Shown: positions 43,822 through 52,724 of the stretch, piece by piece
How positions within the stretch are numbered: the first letter of the stretch is position 1
Layout: each line of letters opens with the position of its first letter
Source of the DNA: BP-133 sp040756995
GTDB taxonomy: Bacteria > Actinomycetota > Acidimicrobiia > IMCC26256 > BP-133
Direction: 5' to 3'
Length of the DNA: 64,000 nt
NCBI GenBank assembly: GCA_040756995.1
Contig: JBFLYK010000003.1
Coordinates: 1-64,000 of the forward strand
Program-made: the position numbers and the translations under genes
The notes under the pieces: model-generated
The model's input: the letters and a program-made list of their open reading frames with translations, nothing else
Database searches by the model: none
Told to the model about the DNA's origin: nothing

Positions 43822-46800
43822 CCGATGCTCCCCGAACGATGCACTGCTTCCTCAGTCGTCCCCAGGTACGACTCCACCACCCGCTCGTCCTCCAGCACCT
43901 CGGCCGGCCGGCCCCGGGTCACGAACCGGCCCTGGTCGAGGGCGATCAGTTCGTCGGAGACGGCGGAGATGAGCGGCATGTCATGCTCGATGATGAGGAT
44001 CGAGCACCCCGTCTCGAACCGGACCCGCCGCAGCAGCGGCGCCAGCCCCTCGGCTTCGGCCTGGGCGATGCCGGAGCTGGGCTCGTCGAGCAGGAGCACC
44101 TGCGGCTCGGTCGCCAGCACGCAGGCCAGGTCGACGATGCGGCGCAGGCCGGTCGAGAGTTCCTTCACGAACTTGTCGCGGTAGGCGCCGAGCTCGAGCA
44201 GCTCGATGAGCTTCTCGGCCCGCAGCCGGACCCGCTTCTCCGCCCGCCGGGCCTGGGGCAGCTGCCCGGCCGCCAGCAGGGCGCTGCGCACCTCGAGCCG
44301 CTGGTCGAGCGCCACCAGCAGCGTCTCGAAGACCGTGAGCGACGGGAAGAGGCGGGCGTCCTGGAAACGGCGCACCAGCTTGCGCCGGGCCCGCTCCTCG
44401 GGCGGCAGGTCGGTGATGTCCACGCCCTGGTAGCGGACGGCGCCGGCGTCGGGCAGCTGGAATCCCGAGATCAGGTCGAACGTCGTCGTCTTGCCCGACC
44501 CGTTGGGTCCGATGACCCCGAGCACCTCGCCCTCCCGCAGGGCGAAGCTCACGCCGTCGACGGCGGTGATGCCGCCGAAGCGCTTGGTCAGCGCCTCGAC
44601 CTCCAGGACGGGGCGGGCCTCGCCGAGCTCGAGCGCCCGCCGTTCCCGCTCGGAACGCAGTGTTGACGGCGTGGCGCTGGTCAGCGCCCCCGTTCCCTTG
44701 ACGTACACGGCCCGCAGGATGTCGGGGCGGGCCAGGAGGTCGGCGGTGTTGCCGAAGAACTTGACCTCGCCCTTCTCCATGAAGATGGCCTTCTCGGCCA
44801 GGGTGAGGGCGACGTTGACCGACTGCTCGACGACGATGATCGTCGTGCCCCGGGCGTGGATGGCCCGGACGATCTCGAGCAGCTGACCGACCACCGCCGG
44901 CGACAGGCCGAGCGACAGCTCGTCGATCATCAGCAGGCGGGGCTTGGCCAGGAACGCCTGGGCCAGCGACAGCATCTGCTGCTCGCCACCCGACAGGGAC
45001 GCCGCCAGCTCGTCGGCCCGCTCCCGCAGGATCGGGAACAGCTCGAAGACCTCGGCGACGCGGGCCTGCTGCTCCTCGGCCGACTGCTCCGTGTTCATCC
45101 AGTTGCCGAGGACGATGTTCTCCCGCACCGACAGGCCGGGGAAGATGCCCCGCCCGCCGGGCATGTGGATCACACCCCGGGCGGCCGTCTCGTGGGGCGG
45201 CATGTGCGTGATGTCCCGCCCGTCGAACACGATGGCGCCGGCCGACGCCTCCTGGGTGCCGCTGATGGCCCGCAGCAACGTCGACTTACCGGCGCCGTTG
45301 GTGCCGAGCAGGGCGATGATCTGCCCCTCCTCGACGTCGAAGTCCACCCCGAAGAGCACCTGCACGCCGTCGTACTCCACGTCGACGTCCCGGCAGACCA
45401 GCATCTTGCCCTGCCCGGACGCCTTGGCCACCCGCCACTCGTGGTCGGCCATGGCGGCGGCGAAGGCGTTGCGCCGGTCGAACTCGAAGAACGAGGCGGC
45501 GCTCATGTTGAGGAAGGCGCCGGCCAGGGCGAACGGGACGCTGAAGAGGAGCGCGCCGCTGTACCCGTAGTCCCGCAACAGCTGACCCGACATCGGCAGG
45601 AAGAAGATGATCGCCGGGAGCATGGCCAGGTTCATCATCTGAATGCCCTGGGTGCGCACGGACGGCGGGATGATCTGCGTGGTGATCGCCTGGGCGGCGG
45701 GGCCGATGAGCGCCGCCCCGAAGGCGGTGATGAAGCCGAACACCATCAGGGTCCAGATCGGAGGGATCGTCGACAGCCCGAGAAGACCGAAGGCGTTGAC
45801 GATCCCGAACGAACCGACGATCAGCAGCACTCGGCTCGGGTTGAGGGCGCTGAGGCGGTCGATGAGCGCACCGCCCACGAAGGCGCCGATCAAGGCGCCG
45901 ATGAGGCTGGGCGGACCAAGCACCAGAGCCCTGGAGATGGCCGATTTCAGCCCGTACTCCTCAGCCAGCAGGAAGTTGGACAGCGTGGCGTAGATGAGCG
46001 TGCCCGGAGCACCGACCGCCAGGGCGATGAACAGCCGGCGCAGAGTGCGCACCGCCCACACCGTTCGCCAGCCTTCGCCGAAGGACTGCGGTTCGCTCTC
46101 CTGCCGGGCGACGTCCTCGTCGGCTCCCATGGCCCGGCGCTCCATGTACCCCCGCACCGGTTCCTTGAGCAGCACCAGCATGACCAGGCCGACCAGCACG
46201 GTGATGGCGCCGCCGATGAGGAAGACCCGCCGCCAGCCGATCCAGTCGAGCAGCAGGGCGCCGAGAATGATCATCGGCAACGCGGCGGCCGAGCGGACCA
46301 TGTTCAGGACGGCGAAGACCTTCCCCCGGCTCTCCGGCGGGTAGTAGTCGGCCATCAACGAGAAGCTGGGGACGTCGGAGGCCTTGGCGGCCACGTCGCC
46401 GGCCAGGGTCGGAGCGCCGTAGGTGAAGATGTTCTGGGCGGCGGACGTGATCATCGAGAAGACGCCCGAGATGATGTTGCCCAAGGCCAGCAGCGGCACC
46501 CGCTTGTGCCGGTCGGCCCACCAGCCGAGCCCGATCTGGGCGAAGATGAGGAAGAAGCCGATCACCGACCCCAGGCTGATGATCGACTGGATGCTGATGC
46601 GGAGATCCTCGAGGATGAACGGCCCGGCGTAGCCGGCCGCCGTCGACGTGACCCCGGTGGCGAGACCGGCGAAGACGGTCACGGCCAGCGGGCGGGTCCC
46701 GTAGGGAGTGTGCCGCAGGTCGGTCCAGCTGCGGGCGATGGCGCGAAGGCCCTTCCGACCGTGCGCCGGATCGGGAATCTCGGCCGGCGCCGGCGCGGCC

Positions 46801-46835
46801 GGCAGGTCCGGACGGTCCATGACCGGGGCCGTCAC
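43818..46835 (-). CDS. MFS permease fused to two Liv-type ABC ATPases (LivF- and LivG-like)
   Basis: A 1005-residue fusion. Residues about 48-455 form an MFS permease with roughly 12 helices (GLGWWADRHKRVPLL is the MFS loop 2-3 motif). Residues about 478-715 are a LivF-like ATPase with Walker A GTNGAGKST (511-519), signature SLSGGEQQ (613-620) and Walker B LLMIDEL. Residues about 743-990 are a LivG-like ATPase with Walker A GPNGSGKTT (776-784), divergent signature LSTGLRRI (893-900) and Walker B LLLDEPSSG. The LivH-LivM fusion gene is directly upstream with a GTGA overlap, so the two products could make a complete importer plus an attached MFS unit. No stop or frameshift separates the three parts. 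Confidence 0.88.
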   Translation of the reverse strand: MTAPVMDRPDLPAAPAPAEIPDPAHGRKGLRAIARSWTDLRHTPYGTRPLAVTVFAGLATGVTSTAAGYAGPFILEDLRISIQSIISLGSVIGFFLIFAQIGLGWWADRHKRVPLLALGNIISGVFSMITSAAQNIFTYGAPTLAGDVAAKASDVPSFSLMADYYPPESRGKVFAVLNMVRSAAALPMIILGALLLDWIGWRRVFLIGGAITVLVGLVMLVLLKEPVRGYMERRAMGADEDVARQESEPQSFGEGWRTVWAVRTLRRLFIALAVGAPGTLIYATLSNFLLAEEYGLKSAISRALVLGPPSLIGALIGAFVGGALIDRLSALNPSRVLLIVGSFGIVNAFGLLGLSTIPPIWTLMVFGFITAFGAALIGPAAQAITTQIIPPSVRTQGIQMMNLAMLPAIIFFLPMSGQLLRDYGYSGALLFSVPFALAGAFLNMSAASFFEFDRRNAFAAAMADHEWRVAKASGQGKMLVCRDVDVEYDGVQVLFGVDFDVEEGQIIALLGTNGAGKSTLLRAISGTQEASAGAIVFDGRDITHMPPHETAARGVIHMPGGRGIFPGLSVRENIVLGNWMNTEQSAEEQQARVAEVFELFPILRERADELAASLSGGEQQMLSLAQAFLAKPRLLMIDELSLGLSPAVVGQLLEIVRAIHARGTTIIVVEQSVNVALTLAEKAIFMEKGEVKFFGNTADLLARPDILRAVYVKGTGALTSATPSTLRSERERRALELGEARPVLEVEALTKRFGGITAVDGVSFALREGEVLGVIGPNGSGKTTTFDLISGFQLPDAGAVRYQGVDITDLPPEERARRKLVRRFQDARLFPSLTVFETLLVALDQRLEVRSALLAAGQLPQARRAEKRVRLRAEKLIELLELGAYRDKFVKELSTGLRRIVDLACVLATEPQVLLLDEPSSGIAQAEAEGLAPLLRRVRFETGCSILIIEHDMPLISAVSDELIALDQGRFVTRGRPAEVLEDERVVESYLGTTEEAVHRSGSIG

Positions 46836-49153
46836 GATGCCCTCCCGTCGCCGGAACGGTGTTCGTCTTCGGCGGCCCGCTTGCTCGCCGCGCCGATGGC
46901 GGCGGCTTCCTTCGCTTCCTTCGGCTCGTCGGGGCGGCCGAAGATGCGGACGCCGCGGCCCTGGTAGAGGCCGGAGGCCAGGCTGAAGCGGACGTCGGGC
47001 GGCAGGGCGCCCAGACCGCTGTTGCTCGACGCTTCGGCCAGCGGGATCAGTTTCCGTTCCAGAGCCTCGGGGTCGTAGTCGGCGAAGAGACTGGGGACGA
47101 CCATCTGGCGGCGCTGGGCGACGATCCGCAGGCAGGCGTCACGGAACTTCGCCACCAGCGAGATCAGACCGCCGGGTGAGACGTAGAGCAGCAGGAGCGT
47201 GCCGCCCGACCCGACGATGCCGGCGAAGAGCGGATTGGTGATGAAGTACTTCGTGGCGTTGAAGTACAGCGAGCCGAGCAGCGCGCCGTTGACCGAACCG
47301 ATCCCGCCGAGGACGGCGAGCACGAAGATGTCGACGCTGGCGGTGGCGGCGAAGCTCTCGGCGTTGAGGCCCCGCTGCTGGTGGGCGAAGATCGCCCCGG
47401 CGAAGCCGGCCAGCGCGCCGGAGAAGGCGAAGGCGGCCAGGCGCATCCGCACGGCGTTGATTCCGAAGGCGGCGACGTTCTGCTCGCTCTCCCGCAGGGC
47501 GATCAGCACCCGGCCGAAGCGGCTCTTGCGGACGTTGACGACCACGATGATCGAGACCACGAGCGCCGCCACGCACAGGAAGTACATCGACTTCTCGTCG
47601 CCGAAGTCGAAGAAGAACAGCGTCGGCCGGTCGATGGCGTCGGGGAGGAGCCAGTCGAAGTAGCGGCGGTCGAACAGCAGCGACCGCACCGCCACGGCGA
47701 AGGCGAAGGTGGTGACGGCCAGGAACAGGCCCCGGATCCGCAAGGCGGGCAGGCCGACGACCACGGCGAAGGCGGCGGTGAAGGCGCTGGCCAGCGGCAC
47801 CGCCAGCCAGAACGTCAGTCCCACCCGGGACGTGAGGGCGCCGGCCATCACCGCACCCACGGCCACGAAGGCGAACTGGCCGAGGCTGACCTGGCCCGCC
47901 CACCCGGTCAGGACGACCAGCGACAGGGCGACGATGGCGTGCAGGGCGATGACCCCACCGAGGTTCGTCTGGCCGGTCGAAGTGACGAACGGGAAGATCC
48001 CGACGGCCAGGAGGCCGATCACGACCAGCGCCCACCGGGTGATGCGGACGGACGGCACGCCGAGCAGTTCCTTGGGAATCGGCCGCTGCTCCTCGCTGGC
48101 CTGCCAGGCGGTGGCCACGTCGTCACCGCCCCGCAGCGCCTTGCGCTGCTGGAGGAGCAGGCCGGCGGCGATGAGGACGAGGAGCCCGAAGTCGACGAGC
48201 GCCTTGTCCTTGTCGAGCGAGAACTGCGTGGCCTGGGTGACGATCGAAATGGCCACGGCGGCGAACACCGTGGTCGGCAGGCTCTGCATGCGGCCCACGA
48301 CGGCGGCGGCCAGCGCCGGGAGCAGCACTCCGGGAGCGAACCCGGCCGCCGCTCCGGGCTGGGTCAGGGCGCCGGTCAGGGTGACGCTGGCGCCGGCCAG
48401 CAACCCGGCCAGCCCCCACACGAGGGTCGACAGGCGCCCGACGCTGATGCCGAGGAGCGCGGCCCGCTCGGTGTTCTCGGCCATGGCCCGCACGGCCACG
48501 CCGGAGCGGGTGAAGCGGAAGAAGGCCGCCAGCCCGAGGAGGAGCAGGATCGCCACCTCGATGGCGAAGATCTCGGGGAAGCCGAAGCGGACGGCGTAGC
48601 TGCCGACCTCGAAGTGGAACCCGCCGAACGGCAGCTGGTCCCGGATCGAATTGACGCCCAGGGTCCGGCTGATGTCGAGCGTCTCGGCTCGGGGGAAGAA
48701 CGGCAGCCGGGCGACAAGGCTGGCTGAGGTCGACGACAGGAAACCGGCCACCACGATCGTGACCACGGTGAGCACGAGCCGGGGGGCGTGGAAGAAGCGC
48801 CGCACCAGTGACAGGTCGAGCGTCACACCGACCAGCGCCGACAGCCCGAGCCCGAGCAGGAAGGCGATGGGGAACGGCACCTCGGTGTACTGCACGAAGT
48901 TGAACGTCAGGATGGCGCCGGCCGCGCCGATCGCCGTCTGGGCGAAGTTGATGACCCGCAGCGTGCGGTAGACGAGGATGATGCCGGCGGCGGTGAGGGC
49001 GTTGACGAGCCCGAAGACCAGGCCCCGGAAGAGGATCGCCCCCGGCGTCCCGCGGCCCGCGCCACTCGTTCCGGGCAGGAGCACCTGGGTGTAGAGGGCG
49101 ATCACCATGGCGGCGAGCACCCACCCCAGAGCGGCGCGACGGATCCCGTTCAC
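46832..49153 (-). CDS. LivH-LivM fused permease of a branched-chain amino-acid-type ABC transporter
   Basis: 773 residues joining two Liv permeases in one chain. The LivH-like part (about 1-300) has LVYRTLRVINFAQTAIG and the LivM-like part (about 350-690) has LTGWAGQVSLGQFAFVAVGA and AVLGGIGSVNGALLGS. A soluble C-terminal tail of about 80 residues is extra. Normally these are two proteins; the fusion fixes a 1:1 ratio. The GTG at 49153 overlaps the upstream lipoprotein stop as GTGA. With the downstream MFS-ABC-ABC fusion it provides all membrane and ATPase parts of an importer; the ligand-binding protein is not in this operon. Confidence 0.9.
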   Translation of the reverse strand: MNGIRRAALGWVLAAMVIALYTQVLLPGTSGAGRGTPGAILFRGLVFGLVNALTAAGIILVYRTLRVINFAQTAIGAAGAILTFNFVQYTEVPFPIAFLLGLGLSALVGVTLDLSLVRRFFHAPRLVLTVVTIVVAGFLSSTSASLVARLPFFPRAETLDISRTLGVNSIRDQLPFGGFHFEVGSYAVRFGFPEIFAIEVAILLLLGLAAFFRFTRSGVAVRAMAENTERAALLGISVGRLSTLVWGLAGLLAGASVTLTGALTQPGAAAGFAPGVLLPALAAAVVGRMQSLPTTVFAAVAISIVTQATQFSLDKDKALVDFGLLVLIAAGLLLQQRKALRGGDDVATAWQASEEQRPIPKELLGVPSVRITRWALVVIGLLAVGIFPFVTSTGQTNLGGVIALHAIVALSLVVLTGWAGQVSLGQFAFVAVGAVMAGALTSRVGLTFWLAVPLASAFTAAFAVVVGLPALRIRGLFLAVTTFAFAVAVRSLLFDRRYFDWLLPDAIDRPTLFFFDFGDEKSMYFLCVAALVVSIIVVVNVRKSRFGRVLIALRESEQNVAAFGINAVRMRLAAFAFSGALAGFAGAIFAHQQRGLNAESFAATASVDIFVLAVLGGIGSVNGALLGSLYFNATKYFITNPLFAGIVGSGGTLLLLYVSPGGLISLVAKFRDACLRIVAQRRQMVVPSLFADYDPEALERKLIPLAEASSNSGLGALPPDVRFSLASGLYQGRGVRIFGRPDEPKEAKEAAAIGAASKRAAEDEHRSGDGRAS

Positions 49154-50388
49154 TTGGCCTGCCCCGGTGCCGCCGGAGCCGCCGGCGGGAGCGGCGTCGG
49201 GTTGAGCTGGGCGAGCGACAGGACGATGTCGCTGGTGCCGGCGGCGCTGGTGACGTGGAGCTCTTCGCTGATGATGAAGCCGCCGAGCTGCGGGGCGACG
49301 ATGTAGCGGTAGGTGCGGGGCGCCGCCGCCTGGGCGGCGCCGGAGAACGTCTGGGTCGACTCGACGACCCACCCGTCGACGACGTCGCCGCAGGCGTCGA
49401 CCCGGTCCCGCTTCACGACCCTGGCCTGGTGCTGGAGCACCGACCCGGTCCGGGTGTCGATGCCGACGGCGTTCCACTCCTCACCGGGGACGATGTCGAG
49501 CGGCAGGTACAGCACCGCCGGCGAGAACGTCAGCTCGCTGGTGTTGCCGGCCTTGTCGACCCGCTGCAGCTTCATGAGCGAGATGCCCCGCTCGGGGTCG
49601 CCGACCGACACACTGCCCGGCACCGACGGCTTCGGCAGCGTCGGCTGCGGGCCCGGCGGCGTGAAGGGCAGCGGCACCGGCGACGTCGGTTTCGTCATGT
49701 CCGGAGGCTGCACCGGCGGCGTCACCGTCCGCGACACGGCGCCGGTCTTCACCTTGAAGGTGCTGATCGTCGTGATCTCGGTGCCCAGCTCCGGCTGGAC
49801 CGTCTCGAACGTGTACTCCGTGTCGGTGATCTTCTTGACGTTGCGGATCAGCCGCTGCTCGAAGCCCCCGATCGGCAGCTTGACGCCGGGCAGTGTGGCC
49901 ACCGTCTGCGTCCCCGACCGCTTCCAGCGGTACTGGCCCTCGGTCGGCAGGCCGTCCACCGTCTGGCCCGCCTCCTTGGCCGGGAAGGCGGTGAGGGCGG
50001 CCGGCGGGCAGGCCGCCCTCGGCGGCGCCAGCGGCGTGAGCCGCGGCACACCGCGTTTGGGACGGCTCGGCCCGGAGAAGGACCCGTCCTCCAGCGCCGG
50101 TGCCTCGTCGGAGGGGCTCGACAGGTCGGGCACATAGGTGGTGGCGTCACCCTGGCCGGCTTGCCCCGGCTCGAGGTTGGGCGGCGGTGTGTCGACCGGC
50201 GGCTTGACGCCGAACACGATGTCGGCGGCCAGCTTCTGGATCGCGACCCCCGGCGAGTCCTGCTTCACGCACCCCGCCAGAAGGAGGGCGGCAAGCCCGG
50301 CCACCGCCAACCTTCCCCGCAACTGGCGTTCATTTACCGCTCCATGGGCGGAAAAGGAACGCCAGTTGGGCTCAGGCCACGGCCGCAC
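49150..50388 (-). CDS. Large lipoprotein of unknown function
   Basis: About 390-412 residues. A lipoprotein signal (RLAVAGLAALLLAGCVKQD) is followed by a Pro-rich segment and a large beta-rich domain (around TEYTFETVQPELGTEITTIS and GISLMKLQRVDKAGN). No named family is recognised. The start is uncertain: GTG at 50388 overlaps the upstream gene and gives an unusually long N-terminus, whereas TTG at 50322 gives a normal signal peptide. A 12-bp inverted repeat lies across this region and could influence initiation. The gene sits between the transglutaminase-like gene and the LivH-LivM fusion. Confidence 0.65.
   Translation of the reverse strand: MRPWPEPNWRSFSAHGAVNERQLRGRLAVAGLAALLLAGCVKQDSPGVAIQKLAADIVFGVKPPVDTPPPNLEPGQAGQGDATTYVPDLSSPSDEAPALEDGSFSGPSRPKRGVPRLTPLAPPRAACPPAALTAFPAKEAGQTVDGLPTEGQYRWKRSGTQTVATLPGVKLPIGGFEQRLIRNVKKITDTEYTFETVQPELGTEITTISTFKVKTGAVSRTVTPPVQPPDMTKPTSPVPLPFTPPGPQPTLPKPSVPGSVSVGDPERGISLMKLQRVDKAGNTSELTFSPAVLYLPLDIVPGEEWNAVGIDTRTGSVLQHQARVVKRDRVDACGDVVDGWVVESTQTFSGAAQAAAPRTYRYIVAPQLGGFIISEELHVTSAAGTSDIVLSLAQLNPTPLPPAAPAAPGQAK
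50320..50368. promoter_or_regulatory. 12-bp perfect inverted repeat across a gene start
   Basis: CAACTGGCGTTC (50320-50331) and its exact complement (50357-50368) are separated by 25 bases. The repeat covers the start region of the lipoprotein gene just beyond the transglutaminase-like stop. In RNA it could form a hairpin that hides the start; in DNA it could be an operator for an internal promoter. Confidence 0.4.
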
Positions 50389-52705
50389 GGTCGTCCTCCT
50401 TCCGGGACTCGGCCTCGGCGCGCTCGGCGCGGGTCGGCTTGCGCAGGAACTGCGTCAGTTCCGGGGCGTAGGGGTGGCGCAGCGACAGCCGCGACACGAC
50501 GCCGATGGCCCGCACCGGCGCCGGGTGCGCCTGGGCCAGCCGCCGGCGCAGGGCTCGGGAGAGCTCCTCGGCCATCGTGGCGTGCTCGTCGGTCAGCGAG
50601 TCCTGCAGGTCGCCCCACAGGCACCGGGTGACCAGCCAGGCGAGCTCGGTGTGCTCCGGATCCTCGACGAAACGGTCGAGGTACATGAGCGGCGTGTCGG
50701 TGTCGTGCCGGTACCCGTAGTCGGTGCCCATGTCGCGCCACTCGGCGTACGCCAGGGCGATTCTGGCCCGCGGCCCGGCGGTGCGGGCGGCGGTGCGGCG
50801 TCGACCGCGCACCCAGGCCTTCCGCACCCCGGGCCAGATCACGTAGAGCAGGAACAGCAGCAGCGCGGCCGGGAGAGCGATCAGCACCGCCTGGCGGATC
50901 TGCTCCGGCAGCGGGCTCGCCGGCGGCACCAGCACCGGCACGAACAGGCCGATCTGGATGTCGTCGGACGGCAGGATGCTCGGATCCTGCTGCTGGGTGG
51001 CCGGGTCGGAGCCGACCGTCGGCTTGGCCTTGGTCGGCGTGCCGATGACCGGGAGCCAGCCGTACTTCGGGAAGTAGACCTCGGGGAAGCTGGCGCCGTT
51101 CTTCGGCCGCACCTCGAGCCGGCTCGGCGTCCCTTCGGCGCTGGCGCCCTCACCGTCGCCGCCGAGCACCTCGCCGCCGTCGAAGCCGTAGCCGATGCGG
51201 GACGGGATCCCGGCCCACCGGGCCAGCATCGCCTGGGCGGCCACGATCTCGTACGGCGTGCCTTCCTTGGAGCCGGCCAGCATGTCCTGGATCCGCTCGG
51301 GCGGGATGCTCTTCGGCGATCCGGTGCCGGTGGCGGTGACGTTCGACAGCACGTAGGTGCGCAGGAAGTCGAACGTGTCCCACTTGGAGGACTTCGGCGC
51401 CTGGTCGAGCAGCTCGCTCACCGCCGGCGGCGGGGACGGGATGGCCAGGAAGCGCTCCACCTCGGTCGGATTGGGCTCGGTGATGGCGCGCAGGTCGTCG
51501 ACGTTGGGCAGCGCCGCCGCCGCCACCGTGTACGACAGGCCGGCCTGCACCTGCCCCTGGGCCACCCGCAGCGCGCCGCTGCGGCTGTCGTAGGCCAGCT
51601 TCGGCCCTTCGGCCACCACACCGACCATGTTGGGCAGGCCGGGCAGCACCGTGCCGCCGAGCCCGGCGATCGTGAACCTCGCCCGCACGCCGGGAGTCAG
51701 GTCACGGTTGACGACGCCGTCGCGGGGCACGTCGGCCAGGCGGGTCTGGGAGAAGGCCGGGAGGCGCCAGTCCTTCCCGTCGTACTCGTCGAGGCTCCCG
51801 ACCCGCCAGGGGCCCGACAGCTGCGATTCCACCGTGAACAGCACGCGGTCCTCGACCTCGGACAGCGGCACCGTCTTCGGCTTCTGCGGCTGCTCGGCGG
51901 GGTTGATGGCCGGCTTGGGAAACAGAAAATCGGTCTGGGCCAGCAGGTACAGCCCGGCGGTCACCACCGCCAGCAGCGGCAGGGCCCGCAGGGCCCGGCG
52001 GACCTCGTAGCCGGGCGGGAGTTTCTCGTCGGCGGGACTCATCTGGGAGCCCGACAGCATCCCGAGGCCGATGGCGAAGAGCACCAGCACCGCCAGGCCG
52101 CTGGCCACCTGGTCGGTGTCGGGCACGGAGATGCCGGCGATGGCCGCCACCGGCAGGGGGAGCAGCAGCCCGAAGGACGGCTTCTTCACCACGATGGCCA
52201 CCCAGGCGGCGGCGAACCCGACGATGCCGAGGAGCCAACCGAGGATCGCCTGCCAGCCGGCGGTGAGCTCCACCGGCGGGCGCAGCACGTCACCCGACGA
52301 CGACGCCTGCGACGCCAACCGGCCGACCGAGGCGACATTGCCGAGCCCCGACGGCACGACCATGAGCAGGCCGATGGCGAACAGTCCGCCGATGATGACC
52401 ACGTTGCTGGCCACCGGAGAGCGGAACCGGGCCGCCCCCACCGCCAGCGCCACGCCGAGGACGGCGGCCACGGCGGCGTAGATCCGGGCTTCGAAGCCGA
52501 TGAAGACGCCGCCGGCCATGACGGCGGCGGCGAGGGCCGGGAAGGCCATGGCGATGGCCAGGCGCAGCGGTGAACGTTCGGGTTCCTCGTCCGCCACCGA
52601 GGCGAGCGCGGCGGCCTCCTCCAGGTCGGCCTCGACGTGGCCTTCCTCGGCGGCAAGATGCTCGAGGGCGTCGTGTTCCAGGGCCTCGAGCTCGGACGGG
52701 GTCAT
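50372..52705 (-). CDS. TgpA-like transglutaminase-fold membrane protein with degenerate active site
   Basis: 777 residues: an acidic cytoplasmic N-terminus, about six membrane helices (50-265), a large outer domain with a transglutaminase core, one more helix (LLLFLLYVIWPG) and a cytoplasmic tail. Family members occur with MoxR and DUF58 genes, as here. The usual catalytic Cys is replaced by P484 (GTPYEIV before LARWAGIPSR), the His by A538 (NGASFPEVYFPKYGW) and the Asp by I554 (PVIGTP), so it is probably not a transglutaminase or protease. A binding or scaffold role is likely. The ATG at 52705 follows GGTGGAGAA. Confidence 0.8.
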   Translation of the reverse strand: MTPSELEALEHDALEHLAAEEGHVEADLEEAAALASVADEEPERSPLRLAIAMAFPALAAAVMAGGVFIGFEARIYAAVAAVLGVALAVGAARFRSPVASNVVIIGGLFAIGLLMVVPSGLGNVASVGRLASQASSSGDVLRPPVELTAGWQAILGWLLGIVGFAAAWVAIVVKKPSFGLLLPLPVAAIAGISVPDTDQVASGLAVLVLFAIGLGMLSGSQMSPADEKLPPGYEVRRALRALPLLAVVTAGLYLLAQTDFLFPKPAINPAEQPQKPKTVPLSEVEDRVLFTVESQLSGPWRVGSLDEYDGKDWRLPAFSQTRLADVPRDGVVNRDLTPGVRARFTIAGLGGTVLPGLPNMVGVVAEGPKLAYDSRSGALRVAQGQVQAGLSYTVAAAALPNVDDLRAITEPNPTEVERFLAIPSPPPAVSELLDQAPKSSKWDTFDFLRTYVLSNVTATGTGSPKSIPPERIQDMLAGSKEGTPYEIVAAQAMLARWAGIPSRIGYGFDGGEVLGGDGEGASAEGTPSRLEVRPKNGASFPEVYFPKYGWLPVIGTPTKAKPTVGSDPATQQQDPSILPSDDIQIGLFVPVLVPPASPLPEQIRQAVLIALPAALLLFLLYVIWPGVRKAWVRGRRRTAARTAGPRARIALAYAEWRDMGTDYGYRHDTDTPLMYLDRFVEDPEHTELAWLVTRCLWGDLQDSLTDEHATMAEELSRALRRRLAQAHPAPVRAIGVVSRLSLRHPYAPELTQFLRKPTRAERAEAESRKEDDRAAVA

Positions 52706-52724
52706 GCGTTCTCCACCCCGCCCG

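Noticed and set aside
44856..46967. Long + strand ORF (703 codons) opposite the MFS-ABC fusion
   Set aside because: Composition is Arg/Gly/Asp/His-rich with no domains, whereas the - strand frame has complete MFS and ABC motifs.
50372..52705. Active protein-glutamine transglutaminase
   Set aside because: The Cys, His and Asp positions are occupied by Pro, Ala and Ile, so enzyme activity is not supported.
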